Shown here: in pieces, positions 34,448 through 44,105 of the stretch
How the letters are laid out: each line of letters begins with the position of its first letter
How positions within the stretch are numbered: position 1 is the stretch's first letter
Program-made: the position numbers and the translations under genes
Notes under the pieces: model-generated
Seen by the model: only the letters and a program-made list of their open reading frames with translations
The model's database searches: none
What the model was told of the DNA's origin: nothing
Assembly: GCA_910583935.1 (NCBI GenBank)
Contig: CAJTZM010000010.1
Location: 1 to 64,000 of the forward strand
DNA: 64,000 bases
DNA from: an uncultured Oscillospiraceae bacterium
GTDB taxonomy: Bacteria; Bacillota; Clostridia; Oscillospirales; Ruminococcaceae
Reading direction: 5' to 3'

Positions 34448-37036
34448 ATGAATGAGGATATGAACAGAATCGTCCAGGTCGACCTGGAAAAGGAGATGAA
34501 GGAATCCTACCTGGCTTATTCCATGTCGGTCATTGTGGGGCGCGCCCTGCCGGACGTACGGGACGGCTTAAAGCCGGTTCACCGCCGGATTCTGTATACG
34601 ATGTACGAAAACGGCCTTTCTCCGGACAAGGCATACCGAAAGTCGGCAGATACCGTCGGTTCGGTGCTGGGCCGGTATCATCCCCATGGCGATGCCTCGG
34701 TCTACGATGCCATGGTACGGCTGGCCCAGGACTTTTCCATGCGCTACCCGCTGGTAGACGGCCACGGCAACTTTGGCTCGGTAGACGGGGACCCGGCGGC
34801 AGCCTATCGGTATACCGAAGCGAGAATGAGCAAAATCGCCATGGCAATGCTCACCGATATCGACAAGGATACGGTGGATTTTATGCCCAACTACGACGAC
34901 CATCTGCAGGAGCCGGTGATGCTGCCCTCCCGCTTCCCAAACCTTTTGGTCAACGGCTCCACCGGTATTGCGGTGGGTATGGCGACCAATATCCCTCCCC
35001 ACAATCTGCGTGAGGTGGTGGACGCTGCCTGCTGTATGATCGACAATCCAGACGCGACGCTGGACGAGCTGACGGAGCATTTAAAGGGCCCGGACTTCCC
35101 TACTGGCGGCATCATTATGGGCCGCTCGGGCATCCGCGCCGCCTATGCCACCGGCCGGGGGAAAATCACCCTGCGGGCCAAGGCGGAAATCGAGGAGCAT
35201 AAAAACCGCCTGCGCATCGTGGTGACCGAAATCCCCTACATGGTCAACAAGGCAAGGCTCATTGAGAGCATCGCAGGGCTTGTAAAGGAAAAAAGGGTTG
35301 ATGGCATCAGCGACCTGCGGGACGAATCAGACCGGGACGGCATGCGCATCGTTATCGAGCTAAAGCGGGACGCTAACGCCCAGGTGGTGCTCAATCGGCT
35401 TTACACCTTCAGCCAGCTGCAGGAGACGGTGGGTGTGATTATGCTGGCCATCGACGGTAAGCAGCCCAAGGTCATGACCTTGCAGGAAATTTTGCGATGC
35501 TATCTGGATTTTCAGTTTCAGGTAATCACCCGGCGCACCCGGTACGAATTAAAAAAGGCAAAAGAGCGCGAGCATATTTTAGAAGGATTAAAGATCGCAC
35601 TGGATTATATTGACGAGGTCATCAAAATCATCCGTGCTTCCAAGGATCAGCCTTCCTCAAAGGCGGCGCTGATCGAGCGGTTTGGACTGTCTGACGCGCA
35701 AGCGGCCGCCATTGTGGCCATGCGTTTAGGCCAGCTTTCCGGTTTGGAGCGGGCCAAGATTGAGGACGAATTGGCGGCGATTTTAGCGAAGGTGGCGGAT
35801 TTAGAGGACATCCTGGCCCACGATGGGCGGGTTTACGCCATTGTCAAGGAAGAGCTGGTCGCTTTAAAGGCCAAATACGGCGACGAGCGCCGAACCGAGA
35901 TTCAGAGCGTTTCCGGCGAGGTGGATATTGAGGACCTGATCCCGGTGGAGGACTGTGTCGTCACCCGAACCCACTTTGGCTATGTAAAACGCCAGCCGGC
36001 GGATGTGTACAAAACCCAGAAGCGGGGCGGACGGGGTATTTCCGGTATGACCCGACGGGAAGAAGATGTGGTGGAAGATCTATTTGTGGCATCTTCTCAT
36101 GATTATGTCTGTTTCTTTACCAACCGGGGCCGGCTGTTCCGCCTAAAATGCTACGAGATTCCCGAAAGCTCGCGGGCGGGGCGGGGGACTAACATCGTAA
36201 ACCTGCTGCCGTTGGAACAGGAGGAAAAAGTAAGCGCCGTATTAAAGGTTTCTGATTTTGCGGACGATCGTTTTCTTGTGATGGTCACCAAAAAAGGAAT
36301 TATTAAGCGCACCGAGCTGTCCGCCTACCGGAATGCCCGCAAGTCAGGACTTATTGCCATCAGTCTGGATGAGAATGATGAACTGGCCTGGGTGCGGGAG
36401 ACCTCCGGCGCAAGCGAGCTTGTAATTGCCACCCGCAGCGGTATGGCGATTCGCTTCCTGGAATCGGATGCGCGGCCTTTAGGGCGCACTGCCCGGGGGG
36501 TGAAATCCATCCAGCTGGAGGAAGGCGACGAGGTCGTAGGCATGGCGCGGGTAAAAGAGGGTGCCACCCTTTTGACCGTGACCGAAAAAGGCGCGGGACG
36601 CCGAACCTCTTTTGACCAGTACCGGCTGCAAAGCCGCGGCGGCAAGGGCGTTCACAATTACAAGGTCAGCGAGGAAAAGGGCTTTATAGCGGCGGTAAAG
36701 GCGGTGACGCCGGAGGACGATGTGATCATGATTACCGACGACGGCGTTATTATCCGGATCAATTCGGACGATGTGACAGCCCAGTCCCGGTATGGAAGCG
36801 GCGTTCGGGTGATGCGGGTGCCGGAGGGCGGCCGGATCGTCACCCTGGCGCGGGTGCCCAAGGAGGATGAGAGCTCCGAGTCCAATGTGGAGAATCCTTC
36901 CCAGCCGGAATCGGGGCAGTTGGAGAATTCTATAGACGGTGCTAAGTCGTTGTCTGAGGGCATGGAGCAAAAGCTTGTTCAGGCGGTGCAGGATTTTGCC
37001 GATTTTGCGCTGGAACAGCAGGAAGAGGAAGAATAG
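34448..37036 (+). CDS. gyrA: DNA gyrase subunit A
   Basis: DNA-cleaving subunit of gyrase, 862 residues. The N-terminus includes [20 protein letters not shown], the catalytic tyrosine is in [11 protein letters not shown] near residue 122, and the GyrA box reads QKRGGRGI near residue 520, so it can wrap DNA. The quinolone-determining region reads [13 protein letters not shown]: residue 83 is alanine rather than the serine or threonine common in bacteria, with Asp87 kept. An acidic glutamine/glutamate-rich tail ends the protein. ATG 34448 follows AAGGGTG; TTG 34442 is a less likely start. A strong terminator follows. Confidence 0.98.
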   Translation: MNEDMNRIVQVDLEKEMKESYLAYSMSVIVGRALPDVRDGLKPVHRRILYTMYENGLSPDKAYRKSADTVGSVLGRYHPHGDASVYDAMVRLAQDFSMRYPLVDGHGNFGSVDGDPAAAYRYTEARMSKIAMAMLTDIDKDTVDFMPNYDDHLQEPVMLPSRFPNLLVNGSTGIAVGMATNIPPHNLREVVDAACCMIDNPDATLDELTEHLKGPDFPTGGIIMGRSGIRAAYATGRGKITLRAKAEIEEHKNRLRIVVTEIPYMVNKARLIESIAGLVKEKRVDGISDLRDESDRDGMRIVIELKRDANAQVVLNRLYTFSQLQETVGVIMLAIDGKQPKVMTLQEILRCYLDFQFQVITRRTRYELKKAKEREHILEGLKIALDYIDEVIKIIRASKDQPSSKAALIERFGLSDAQAAAIVAMRLGQLSGLERAKIEDELAAILAKVADLEDILAHDGRVYAIVKEELVALKAKYGDERRTEIQSVSGEVDIEDLIPVEDCVVTRTHFGYVKRQPADVYKTQKRGGRGISGMTRREEDVVEDLFVASSHDYVCFFTNRGRLFRLKCYEIPESSRAGRGTNIVNLLPLEQEEKVSAVLKVSDFADDRFLVMVTKKGIIKRTELSAYRNARKSGLIAISLDENDELAWVRETSGASELVIATRSGMAIRFLESDARPLGRTARGVKSIQLEEGDEVVGMARVKEGATLLTVTEKGAGRRTSFDQYRLQSRGGKGVHNYKVSEEKGFIAAVKAVTPEDDVIMITDDGVIIRINSDDVTAQSRYGSGVRVMRVPEGGRIVTLARVPKEDESSESNVENPSQPESGQLENSIDGAKSLSEGMEQKLVQAVQDFADFALEQQEEEE

Positions 37037-37055
37037 CCCTTCTTTTATCACAAAG

Positions 37056-37085
37056 AAAGGGCGCGGCAAATCTGCCGCGCCCTTT
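37056..37085. terminator. Bidirectional terminator between gyrA and the M14 peptidase gene
   Basis: AAAGGGCGCGGCA pairs with TGCCGCGCCCTTT around AATC. Confidence 0.85.
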
Positions 37086-37102
37086 CCGCTTTTCCGTACC
37101 GA

Positions 37103-38011
37103 TCAAAACAGCATGGCGGCCAAAAGCATTTCAATTAGGCGCGCGTAAATCGGCTCTAATTCGGTGATGGGCAAGGGATTTTTTCCCCGCCCGATTTCAA
37201 TGGTAAAGCCGGGCCGGCCAAAGGCCTCGATAAACCAGTCCTTGAGACCTCCGTGACTGGCGGTACCCGCCGGATCGGCCAGTGTGTAGCCGCTGGAAAG
37301 GGAGAGCGCCTGGGCGATCAGGGGGGATCGGGCAGGGGTGTTTTCACCGTATCGGTAATAGATTTCTTCCCCCTGGGAGTGAAAGGCGTACAGCTGCCGG
37401 ACCGGCTGGGTTCGAATAAACCGGCAGATCGCGCGGGTTTCCGGCTCACTTTCCGGCTGGGTTCCGCCATATTTTCCCGGTCCGGGTCCAAGGATTCCCG
37501 CCTCTCTTTCGGCTTTTTTGCAAAGGGCGAAGCCGGCGTCGAAGTTGTGGTTCAGATCAATCCCCCGGGCGTTGGCTTGCCAGGAAGAAAAATCCCCGTC
37601 GCACAGCGCGGTTACCTGCTGCTCCATTCCCGGCGCGCCGGCGGCACCCTCCAAACCGATGGAGATCCCGTCAGGATTCATGGCGGGGATGACCACCAAG
37701 CCTTGGCGCTCCAAAGCTTTTTTTACCGGGACCTCTGCAAGAGGCCGGTTTTGTGCTATACTGGAAAAAAGATCGTCTAAGAACCGGAACAGCAGAAGGC
37801 AGGTCAGCCATTCCTGCCCATGCACGCCGCCGACAAACAGCGAAACGCGCCTGGGATTTCCCAGCCGGACAGCATAGATCCCTCTGTCTAAAAGCGAGCG
37901 GCCAATGGGAAAAATACCAGCGGTTCTTTGATCGAGAAGAAATTGATAGGAACGGATTTTTTCCCGTATCCGGGGGAAGGTTGGGGCGAGAGTATAAAAA
38001 GATGGCTCCAT
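37103..38011 (-). CDS. M14 family zinc carboxypeptidase
   Basis: A 302-residue metallopeptidase of the M14 family. The zinc ligands are in GVHGQEW (His and Glu of HxxE) near residue 65 and in AFHSQGEEIYYRYG near residue 212; the catalytic glutamate is in FTIEIGRGKNPLP near residue 275. NPDGISIGLEGA is a typical substrate-site element. There is no signal peptide and no extra cell-wall-binding domain, so it is probably cytoplasmic. It resembles the gamma-D-glutamyl-diaminopimelate peptidases of sporulating Firmicutes, and a role in recycling wall peptides is inferred. ATG 38011 is used because GAGGTG is 6 nt upstream. Confidence 0.88.
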   Translation of the reverse strand: MEPSFYTLAPTFPRIREKIRSYQFLLDQRTAGIFPIGRSLLDRGIYAVRLGNPRRVSLFVGGVHGQEWLTCLLLFRFLDDLFSSIAQNRPLAEVPVKKALERQGLVVIPAMNPDGISIGLEGAAGAPGMEQQVTALCDGDFSSWQANARGIDLNHNFDAGFALCKKAEREAGILGPGPGKYGGTQPESEPETRAICRFIRTQPVRQLYAFHSQGEEIYYRYGENTPARSPLIAQALSLSSGYTLADPAGTASHGGLKDWFIEAFGRPGFTIEIGRGKNPLPITELEPIYARLIEMLLAAMLF

Positions 38012-38130
38012 AATAATCACCTCAAAGCAGTTTCTTTTTACTATATGAGCCGTACAAGGTCCGATATTTCAAAAAATTGTGGGAACAGACTGTCCCAAGC
38101 AGCTTTTCCTGCGCGAAAGGAGCAGACAAG

Positions 38131-38676
38131 ATGTCTCATACAGAGAAAACCCTTGATTCCACCCGCATTTTTGAAGGGGTGGTCGTCCATCTGCGTCGGG
38201 ATACGGTGGAACTGGAGGACGGCAGCAGGACCATCCGGGAGGTAATCGACCATCCGGGCGGGGTGAGCATCCTAGCAATGGATGCGGATGAAAATATCCT
38301 TTTCGTCCGGCAGTTTCGTTATCCCTTTGGGCGGACTCTGCTGGAGTTGCCCGCCGGCAAGCTGGAGCCAGGTGAAAGCCCTGCGGACAGCGGCCGCCGG
38401 GAGCTGAAGGAGGAGACCGGCTGCACCGCTGGAAGATTTGAGCCCATGGGGCGGCTGATCCCCACCTGTGCGTATGACACGGAGGTGATCCATCTGTTTT
38501 TTGCCTCGGATTTGACCGAAGGGACCCAGAGTCTGGACGAAAACGAGTTTTTATCCGTTGAACGCCACCCGCTGGACGAGGCGCTTCAAATGATCCTGGA
38601 CGGGGAGATCATCGACGCCAAAACCCAGATTGGCCTGTTAAAGTATAAAGCGCTGCGAGACGCAGGCCGGCTTTAG
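38131..38676 (+). CDS. NUDIX hydrolase, ADP-ribose pyrophosphatase type
   Basis: A 181-residue NUDIX enzyme that cleaves nucleoside diphosphates linked to another moiety, probably ADP-ribose. The NUDIX box is GKLEPGESPADSGRRELKEE followed by TGC near residue 87, and LLELPAGK precedes it as in NudF-type enzymes. PTCAYDTEVIHLFFA is also characteristic. ATG 38131 follows AAAGGAG. Upstream frame extension lacks a start signal. It is followed closely by the NusG-II protein gene. Confidence 0.92.
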   Translation: MSHTEKTLDSTRIFEGVVVHLRRDTVELEDGSRTIREVIDHPGGVSILAMDADENILFVRQFRYPFGRTLLELPAGKLEPGESPADSGRRELKEETGCTAGRFEPMGRLIPTCAYDTEVIHLFFASDLTEGTQSLDENEFLSVERHPLDEALQMILDGEIIDAKTQIGLLKYKALRDAGRL

Positions 38677-38706
38677 AGCGTACGGACAAGGAAGGGGGGA
38701 AACCCG

Positions 38707-39087
38707 ATGGAGGAAAAACGATCCTTTCAGCTAAAAAAAACCGATTGGGCGATTATCGGCGTTTTGCTGGTCCTTGCGGTAGGCAGCTGGCTTTTTTACC
38801 GAATTAGCTATCAGCCGCCTAAAGAGCAGAACCTGGCGGTGATTATGGTTGATGGAAAAGAGTGGATGCAGCTTAATCTGCTGGAGGAAGCGGACCGAAC
38901 CTTTTCTTTGAAAGAGAGCTGCGGCATCCCGGTGTCCTTTCAGATCAAGGACCACAAAATCCGCTTCATTGAGGTGGACTGCCCGGACCATATTTGTGAA
39001 AACGCGGGATTTTTGTCTATGGAAGGCCAAACCGCGGTTTGCATGCCCAACCGCGTCTCTTTAAGCATCTATGGAGACGAGGGATGA
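38707..39087 (+). CDS. NusG domain II-containing membrane-anchored protein
   Basis: A 126-residue protein with an N-terminal membrane helix (about 14-33, AIIGVLLVLAVGSWLFY) and an outside NusG-II-type domain that ends with the conserved CPDHICENAGFLSMEGQT followed by CMPNRVSL. The two cysteines and the CxPN motif mark the family, which is often encoded next to quinone-precursor or vitamin transport genes in Clostridia; no such neighbour is here. ATG 38707 follows GAAGGGGGG. Function is unknown. Confidence 0.83.
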   Translation: MEEKRSFQLKKTDWAIIGVLLVLAVGSWLFYRISYQPPKEQNLAVIMVDGKEWMQLNLLEEADRTFSLKESCGIPVSFQIKDHKIRFIEVDCPDHICENAGFLSMEGQTAVCMPNRVSLSIYGDEG

Positions 39088-39151
39088 GCGGCAGGGAAAA
39101 AGGATTTTTGAAAAATTTTTGAGATCTCTTTTATTTTCACAAAAAATATGG

Positions 39152-39157
39152 TATAAT
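39152..39157 (+). promoter_or_regulatory. Extended -10 promoter of the MinD-like gene
   Basis: TGGTATAAT (39149-39157) is an extended -10 element; the -35 region is poor. The start codon is about 50 bp downstream. Confidence 0.55.
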
Positions 39158-39208
39158 GCAGTTTGAATCGGTGCATTTCGCCAAGAGAACTTGAAGAAAA
39201 GGGATACA

Positions 39209-39949
39209 ATGGAGAAAAAAGGGACAATCATCATGACTGTCTCCGGAAAGGGAGGAACCGGAAAGTCCTGCCTGACGGCGACAATTGGCCGGGAGCTGGC
39301 CCGCTTTGGGCAGAGAACCTTATTGGTTGAGATGGAGCCTGGTCCAGGAGCTTTTGATCTGATGCTGAATCTGGGGAGGGGAATCTGTGGTCTGTCGGAT
39401 CTTTTATCCGGCGGCTGCGAGGCAAAGGATTGCATTCTGCCGGTACCGGAGGAGCCAGGCCTATGGGCGATATTATCCCCGCAGGAGCAGGGATTTGTTT
39501 ATGAATCGGACGTTTTTGCCAACCAGATGCATCAGCTGGCCGGATCCTTTGATTTTATTTTAATCGAAACACCGTCCGGGGAGGGAAGCTGGTTTGAGGC
39601 GGCGCTTTTGGCGGCGGACAGGGCGATTATCCTTGTTACGCCGGATTTGCCCTGTTTGCGGCAGGGGCGCAGCGTGTCTGACCGGCTGGACGAAAAGGAG
39701 GGACTGGGTCAAAATCTGGTGATCAACCGGCTGGATGTAAAAGAATTTTGCCGCCGCCGTCCGTTCCCTCATTTGGATTTTGCTATTGATACGGTGGGGG
39801 CGCAGCTGTTGGGCATTGTACCGGAGGATCGGGAATTTGCCTATCGTTTAAGCGCGGGAGCGGTTCTTCCGCATCAAAACGGCGCAAGGGCTGCCTGTGG
39901 CAGCATTGCCCGGCGGATTTTAGGGCAATCGGTAGAGTTGGGCGTATAA
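39209..39949 (+). CDS. MinD/ParA-like P-loop ATPase
   Basis: A 246-residue protein with the deviant Walker A SGKGGTGKS near residue 12 and the switch region FDFILIETPSG near residue 112. It belongs to the MinD/Mrp/ParA superfamily. It lacks an amphipathic MinD-type C-terminal helix that I could recognise, and no MinC, MinE or ParB gene is adjacent. Switch I TLLVEMEPGPGAFDLM also departs from the typical MinD D-x-D-x-G. The ATG at 39209 (after AAAGGG) is preferred to TTG 39191. It is followed by methylglyoxal synthase 22 bp later. Its role is not clear. Confidence 0.75.
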   Translation: MEKKGTIIMTVSGKGGTGKSCLTATIGRELARFGQRTLLVEMEPGPGAFDLMLNLGRGICGLSDLLSGGCEAKDCILPVPEEPGLWAILSPQEQGFVYESDVFANQMHQLAGSFDFILIETPSGEGSWFEAALLAADRAIILVTPDLPCLRQGRSVSDRLDEKEGLGQNLVINRLDVKEFCRRRPFPHLDFAIDTVGAQLLGIVPEDREFAYRLSAGAVLPHQNGARAACGSIARRILGQSVELGV

Positions 39950-39971
39950 AAAAGAGAGAGGATGATCGTTC

Positions 39972-40373
39972 ATGACAATTGCTTTAACCGCACACGATGC
40001 AAAAAAAGAATTGATTGTGCAGTTTTGCATCGCGTACTGCGGCATATTAAGTCACCACGCCTTATGTGGTACCGATACCACCAGCAAGATGGTATCGGAG
40101 GCAACCGGATTGGAGATCGTCCGGTTTTTAAGCGGCGAGCAGGGCGGCGACCAGCAGATTGCGGCGCGGATTGCCTGCAATGAAATTGACCTGCTGCTGT
40201 TTTTTCGGGATCCGCTGGTTCCGCAGATGCCTCAAAGCGATCAGGCGCAGCTGCTGCGGCTGTGCGATGTGCACAACATCCCGGTGGCGACCAATATTGC
40301 CACAGCGGAGGCGCTGATTCATGCGCTAGAGCGGGGCGACTTAGATTGGAGGAATATTGTCCATGCGGGCTGA
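39972..40373 (+). CDS. mgsA: Methylglyoxal synthase
   Basis: Converts dihydroxyacetone phosphate to methylglyoxal, a bypass that releases phosphate when sugar phosphates pile up. 133 residues: LTAHDAKKELIVQF at the N-terminus, TGLEIVRFLSGEQGGDQQI near residue 47, LLLFFRDPLVPQMP (the catalytic aspartate region is earlier, in NEIDLLLFFRD), then LLRLCDVHNIPVATNIATAE. All conserved elements of the family are seen. GAGAGAGGATG precedes ATG 39972. It follows the MinD-like gene and is upstream of the hisS leader. Confidence 0.95.
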   Translation: MTIALTAHDAKKELIVQFCIAYCGILSHHALCGTDTTSKMVSEATGLEIVRFLSGEQGGDQQIAARIACNEIDLLLFFRDPLVPQMPQSDQAQLLRLCDVHNIPVATNIATAEALIHALERGDLDWRNIVHAG

Positions 40374-40418
40374 TTTTCCCCGGTTGAGGAAAAAATGCGC
40401 AAAGGCTTGATCTTTTTC

Positions 40419-40447
40419 TTGCAAAAATAAGCGGAAGGGATTATAAT
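40419..40447 (+). promoter_or_regulatory. Promoter of hisS-aspS
   Basis: TTGCAA (40419-40424), 17-bp spacer, TATAAT (40442-40447), about 350 bp before hisS. Confidence 0.7.
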
Positions 40448-40453
40448 CGAACA

Positions 40454-40760
40454 AAACCGGCTGCGGCGTTTCAAACAAAGCAGACCTGGATTCATAACAA
40501 ATGCGGATTCGACGGGAAATTTTCCTAGACGCCGGCACAGAGAAGCGCTTCGCAGGCTGAAAGAGCGCCGCCAAGGGCGAACAGGAAAACAGACACCCGC
40601 GCGGCAGGCAGGGGGAACGCTTTGAAAGAGGCTGGTAGTCCTGTTCGTAAACCGGCGTTAACGGTTTGTAAGCGGAGGACGTTTTTGTCCTCAACAGGGG
40701 TGGCACCGCGGAGATACTCCGTCCCTTCCAGCAGGGAGGAACGGGGTATTTGTTTTTTAT
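40454..40760 (+). promoter_or_regulatory. T-box leader controlling hisS-aspS
   Basis: The conserved T-box TGGCACCGCG lies at 40701-40710 within AACAGGGGTGGCACCGCGGAG-like sequence. It is followed by a terminator that pairs ATACTCCGTCCCTTCC (40714-40729) with GGGAGGAACGGGGTAT (40734-40749) and then a T-run. Uncharged tRNA would stabilise the antiterminator (family knowledge). The gene order predicts a histidine specifier; I could not place the specifier codon with certainty. Confidence 0.88.
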
Positions 40761-40803
40761 GCTGCTAAAAAAGCAGATGTCCAAAAGGATAGGAGGATAT
40801 AAA

Positions 40804-42120
40804 ATGGCAATTTTAACCAAAGGTCCCAGAGGGACCCAGGATGTGCTGCCGGGGGAAAGCTATAAATGGCAGTACTTAGAAAAAAAGATGATGGAAACGG
40901 TAAAGCTGTACGGATTTCGGGAGATCCGGATCCCCACCTTTGAGCATACGGAGCTGTTTAATCGTTCGGTGGGGGATACCACCGATGTGGTGCAAAAAGA
41001 GATGTACACCTTTGAGGATAAGGGTGGCCGGTCCATTACCCTGCGGCCGGAGGGAACTGCCGGGACCCTGCGCAGCGCCATTGAACACGGCCTTTTAGGC
41101 GACGCGCTGCCGGTAAAGGCGGCGTACCTGCTGTCCGCTTTCCGCTACGAAAAGCCCCAGGCGGGCCGCCAGCGGGAATTCCACCAGTTTGGTGTGGAAA
41201 TGTTGGGCTCTGCTGCCGCCTCTGCGGACGCGGAGGTCATCTTTATGGTATGCCATTTGTTCCAGGAATTGGGAATTAAGGCGAGGCTGGAGTTAAACTC
41301 CATTGGCTGCCCCGCCTGCCGGGCAAAATATCAAGAGGCGCTGCGAAATTATTTTTCCGCCCGCCGGGAGGACCTTTGCGACACCTGCAAGGACCGGCTG
41401 GAGCGCAACCCTATGCGTCTTTTGGACTGCAAAAGTCCGGTCTGCCAGGAAATTGGCCAGGGCGCGCCCATGATGCTGGACTTTTTGTGCGAGGAATGTA
41501 CGGCCCATTTCGAGCAGGTCAAAGCGCGGCTTAACGCGATGGAGGTTTCTTATACCATCAACCCGCGGATTGTTCGGGGGCTGGACTACTATACCAAGAC
41601 GGTTTTTGAGTTTGTCAGCGATCAAATCGGCGCCCAAAGTACTATCTGCGCCGGCGGACGGTACGACGGGCTCATTGAACAGCTGGGCGGTCCGGCGCTG
41701 CCGGGCATCGGCTTTGCCATGGGGCTGGAGCGGATTTTGATGACCATGGAGGCCTGCGGCGCCGCCTTCCCGGAGGAAAGAAAATGTATGGCCTATATCG
41801 GCAGCATGGGAGAAGCGGCAGGCGCAAAGGCGGCGCAGCTGACCCAGCAGCTTCGAAAAGAGGGCTTTTGGGCGGAGTGCGACACTATGGGCCGGTCGGT
41901 GAAGGCGCAGATGAAGTTTGCAAACAAGCTGGGCGCACGGTTTAGCGTCATCCTCGGCGACAGTGAGCTGGAACAGGGAGTGGCCAAGCTCAAAAGGATG
42001 GCGGACGGCTCGGTTACAGAATTTCGGCTGGAGGCCTCGCCCCAGGAGCCGGGCAGTTTGGTAAAAGTGGTATACGACAGCTGCTTGGAGGAAGTAGCCG
42101 GCGCTTTAAAAACCGAATAG
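40804..42120 (+). CDS. hisS: Histidyl-tRNA synthetase
   Basis: Class II aminoacyl-tRNA synthetase, 438 residues. Motif 1 lies around ETVKLYGFREIRIPTFEHTE, motif 2 in AFRYEKPQAGRQREFHQFG, the histidine motifs are LDYYTKTVFEF and GGRYDGLIEQLGG, and motif 3 is GFAMGLERI. The start is ATG 40804, 6-7 nt after GGAGG; the frame continues upstream into the leader terminator and is rejected there. It is first in an operon with aspS, controlled by the T-box. Confidence 0.97.
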   Translation: MAILTKGPRGTQDVLPGESYKWQYLEKKMMETVKLYGFREIRIPTFEHTELFNRSVGDTTDVVQKEMYTFEDKGGRSITLRPEGTAGTLRSAIEHGLLGDALPVKAAYLLSAFRYEKPQAGRQREFHQFGVEMLGSAAASADAEVIFMVCHLFQELGIKARLELNSIGCPACRAKYQEALRNYFSARREDLCDTCKDRLERNPMRLLDCKSPVCQEIGQGAPMMLDFLCEECTAHFEQVKARLNAMEVSYTINPRIVRGLDYYTKTVFEFVSDQIGAQSTICAGGRYDGLIEQLGGPALPGIGFAMGLERILMTMEACGAAFPEERKCMAYIGSMGEAAGAKAAQLTQQLRKEGFWAECDTMGRSVKAQMKFANKLGARFSVILGDSELEQGVAKLKRMADGSVTEFRLEASPQEPGSLVKVVYDSCLEEVAGALKTE

Positions 42121-42165
42121 ATGCAAATGCTTTGAGGAAAGACAAAAATAAAGGAGTTTGATACC

Positions 42166-43944
42166 ATGATACAGTCAAGAACCCATACCTGCGGCCAGCT
42201 GCGGATAGAGCAGGCTGGCCAGACGGTGACGCTGGCGGGATTTATGGAGAACGTCCGGGAGGTGGGCGGCAGTCTGGCCTTTGTGGTCCTGCGGGATTTT
42301 TACGGCATCACCCAGCTGGTGGTGGAGGATCCGCAGCTGCTGGCGCTGATCAAAAGCCTGAACAAAGAATCCACCCTCCAGGTCACCGGCGTCGTCCGGG
42401 AGCGCTCCAGCAAAAACCCCAAGCAGCCTACCGGCGATATTGAGGTAGTACCGTCCCAAATCCAGGTGCTGGGCCGCTGCCGGCACAACGAGCTCCCCTT
42501 TGAAATCAACCACAGCCGGGAGGCGGATGAGACTCAGCGGCTTCGCTACCGCTATCTGGATCTGCGCAATCCGGCGGTAAAGGAAAATATTATTCTGCGC
42601 TGCAATGTGGTGGCGGCTTTGCGCAAGGCCATGACGGCCCATAACTTTTTGGAGATCACCACCCCGATTCTGACCGCGTCCTCCCCCGAGGGCGCCCGGG
42701 ACTATCTGGTGCCCGCCCGAAAGCATCCGGGGAAGTTCTACGCGCTGCCCCAGGCGCCGCAGCAGTTTAAACAGCTTTTAATGACCTCCGGCTTTGACCG
42801 GTATTTTCAGATCGCTCCCTGCTTTCGGGACGAGGACGCACGAGGGGACCGCTCCCCCGGCGAATTTTATCAGCTGGATATGGAGATGGCCTTTGCCACC
42901 CAGGAGGATGTTTTTTCGGTGATTGAGGACGTGTTCCCGCCGATTTTTGCCAAATACGGCAAGTACAACATCGCGTCGAAAGCGCCTTTTCGGCGGATTG
43001 GCTTTAACGAGGCCATGGAAACCTACGGGTCGGACAAGCCGGACCTGCGCATTGACCTGACGGTGCAGGACGCCACCGACCTGCTGGGCGGCTGCGGCTT
43101 TGGCCCGTTCGAGGGCAATGTGGTCAAGGCGATTGTGGTCACCGATTTTACCGGCACCCGCAAGCAGATCGATGGCTTGTGCACCGAGGTGGAGATACAG
43201 TCCGGCAACAAGGGATACTGGTTCCGCTATGACGAGCAGGGTGAGATCGTCGGCGGTATCGCCAAGTTTATTGCCCCCATCAAAGAAGAGGTCGTCAAGG
43301 CCTTGGGCCTGGTTCCCGGCTGCTTTGTAGGGCTGACGGCAGGCAAAAAATCGGCGGCCCAGAAGACCGCCGGCGTGTTCCGCAACAAGCTGGGCGCCTT
43401 TTGCCCCAACCATATGGACAGGGAAAAATACGAATTTTGCTGGATTGTAGATTTCCCCATGTACGAAATCGGGGAGGAAAGCGGCCAGCTGGAATTTTGC
43501 CACAATCCCTTTTCCATGCCCTCCGGCGGGCTGGAGATGCTGGAAAAGGCCCATCGAGGTGAGATCGACCCGCTGCGCATCACCGCAGATCAATACGATT
43601 TGGTGGTCAATGGGGTGGAGCTTTCCTCCGGCGCGGTTCGAAACCATGACCCGGAGATCATGATCCGCGCCTTCCAGCTGGTGGGGCTGGGCGAGGAGGA
43701 CGTCAAGGCCAAATTCCCGGCCATGTACAACGCCTTTACCTACGGTGCGCCACCTCACGCGGGAATTGCCCCCGGGGTGGATCGGATCGTCATGCTTTTG
43801 GCGGGCGAGGAATCCATCCGGGAGATCATCCCCTTTCCCATGAATAAAAACGCCCAGGATGTGATGATGGACGCGCCGGGCCCGGTAAGCGAAAAGCAGC
43901 TGGAGGAGCTGCACATCCGGGTAGATTTGGAGGAAAAGGCGTAG
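42166..43944 (+). CDS. aspS: Aspartyl-tRNA synthetase (bacterial type)
   Basis: Class II synthetase of 592 residues with the bacterial GAD insertion. The N-terminal anticodon-binding OB fold begins RTHTCGQLRIEQAGQTVTLA. Motif 2 is FRDEDARGDRSPGEF, and motif 3 is GIAPGVDRIVMLL near the end; ITTPILTASSPEGARDYLVP is motif 1 and the substrate loop. ATG 42166 follows AAAGGAG. It lies 45 bp after hisS and is co-transcribed, the common hisS-aspS pair. Whether it is discriminating for tRNA-Asp cannot be told. It ends before a very strong terminator. Confidence 0.97.
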   Translation: MIQSRTHTCGQLRIEQAGQTVTLAGFMENVREVGGSLAFVVLRDFYGITQLVVEDPQLLALIKSLNKESTLQVTGVVRERSSKNPKQPTGDIEVVPSQIQVLGRCRHNELPFEINHSREADETQRLRYRYLDLRNPAVKENIILRCNVVAALRKAMTAHNFLEITTPILTASSPEGARDYLVPARKHPGKFYALPQAPQQFKQLLMTSGFDRYFQIAPCFRDEDARGDRSPGEFYQLDMEMAFATQEDVFSVIEDVFPPIFAKYGKYNIASKAPFRRIGFNEAMETYGSDKPDLRIDLTVQDATDLLGGCGFGPFEGNVVKAIVVTDFTGTRKQIDGLCTEVEIQSGNKGYWFRYDEQGEIVGGIAKFIAPIKEEVVKALGLVPGCFVGLTAGKKSAAQKTAGVFRNKLGAFCPNHMDREKYEFCWIVDFPMYEIGEESGQLEFCHNPFSMPSGGLEMLEKAHRGEIDPLRITADQYDLVVNGVELSSGAVRNHDPEIMIRAFQLVGLGEEDVKAKFPAMYNAFTYGAPPHAGIAPGVDRIVMLLAGEESIREIIPFPMNKNAQDVMMDAPGPVSEKQLEELHIRVDLEEKA

Positions 43945-44002
43945 ATTTTCCTAAAAGAGCCAAAGCTTTTGGTTGTCTTCCCCCGCTTTTTGAAGGGGGA
44001 CA

Positions 44003-44038
44003 AAAAATCCCCTGTCTTTTAAAAGACAGGGGATTTTT
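44003..44038. terminator. Bidirectional terminator after aspS
   Basis: AAAAATCCCCTGTCTTTT and AAAAGACAGGGGATTTTT form a long palindromic stem. It separates aspS from the convergent aminotransferase gene. A weaker CCCCC/GGGGG hairpin lies at 43980-43999. Confidence 0.88.
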
Positions 44039-44105
44039 GCAATAGAAAAGCACTGCCCGAAAATATACGTGCAAACAGCCTAATCCTTTGGACAACCGGA
44101 GGCGG

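Noticed and set aside
42778..43914. 378-codon open frame on the minus strand across aspS
   Set aside because: Antisense shadow of a well-supported aspartyl-tRNA synthetase gene; no start signal, no recognisable domains.
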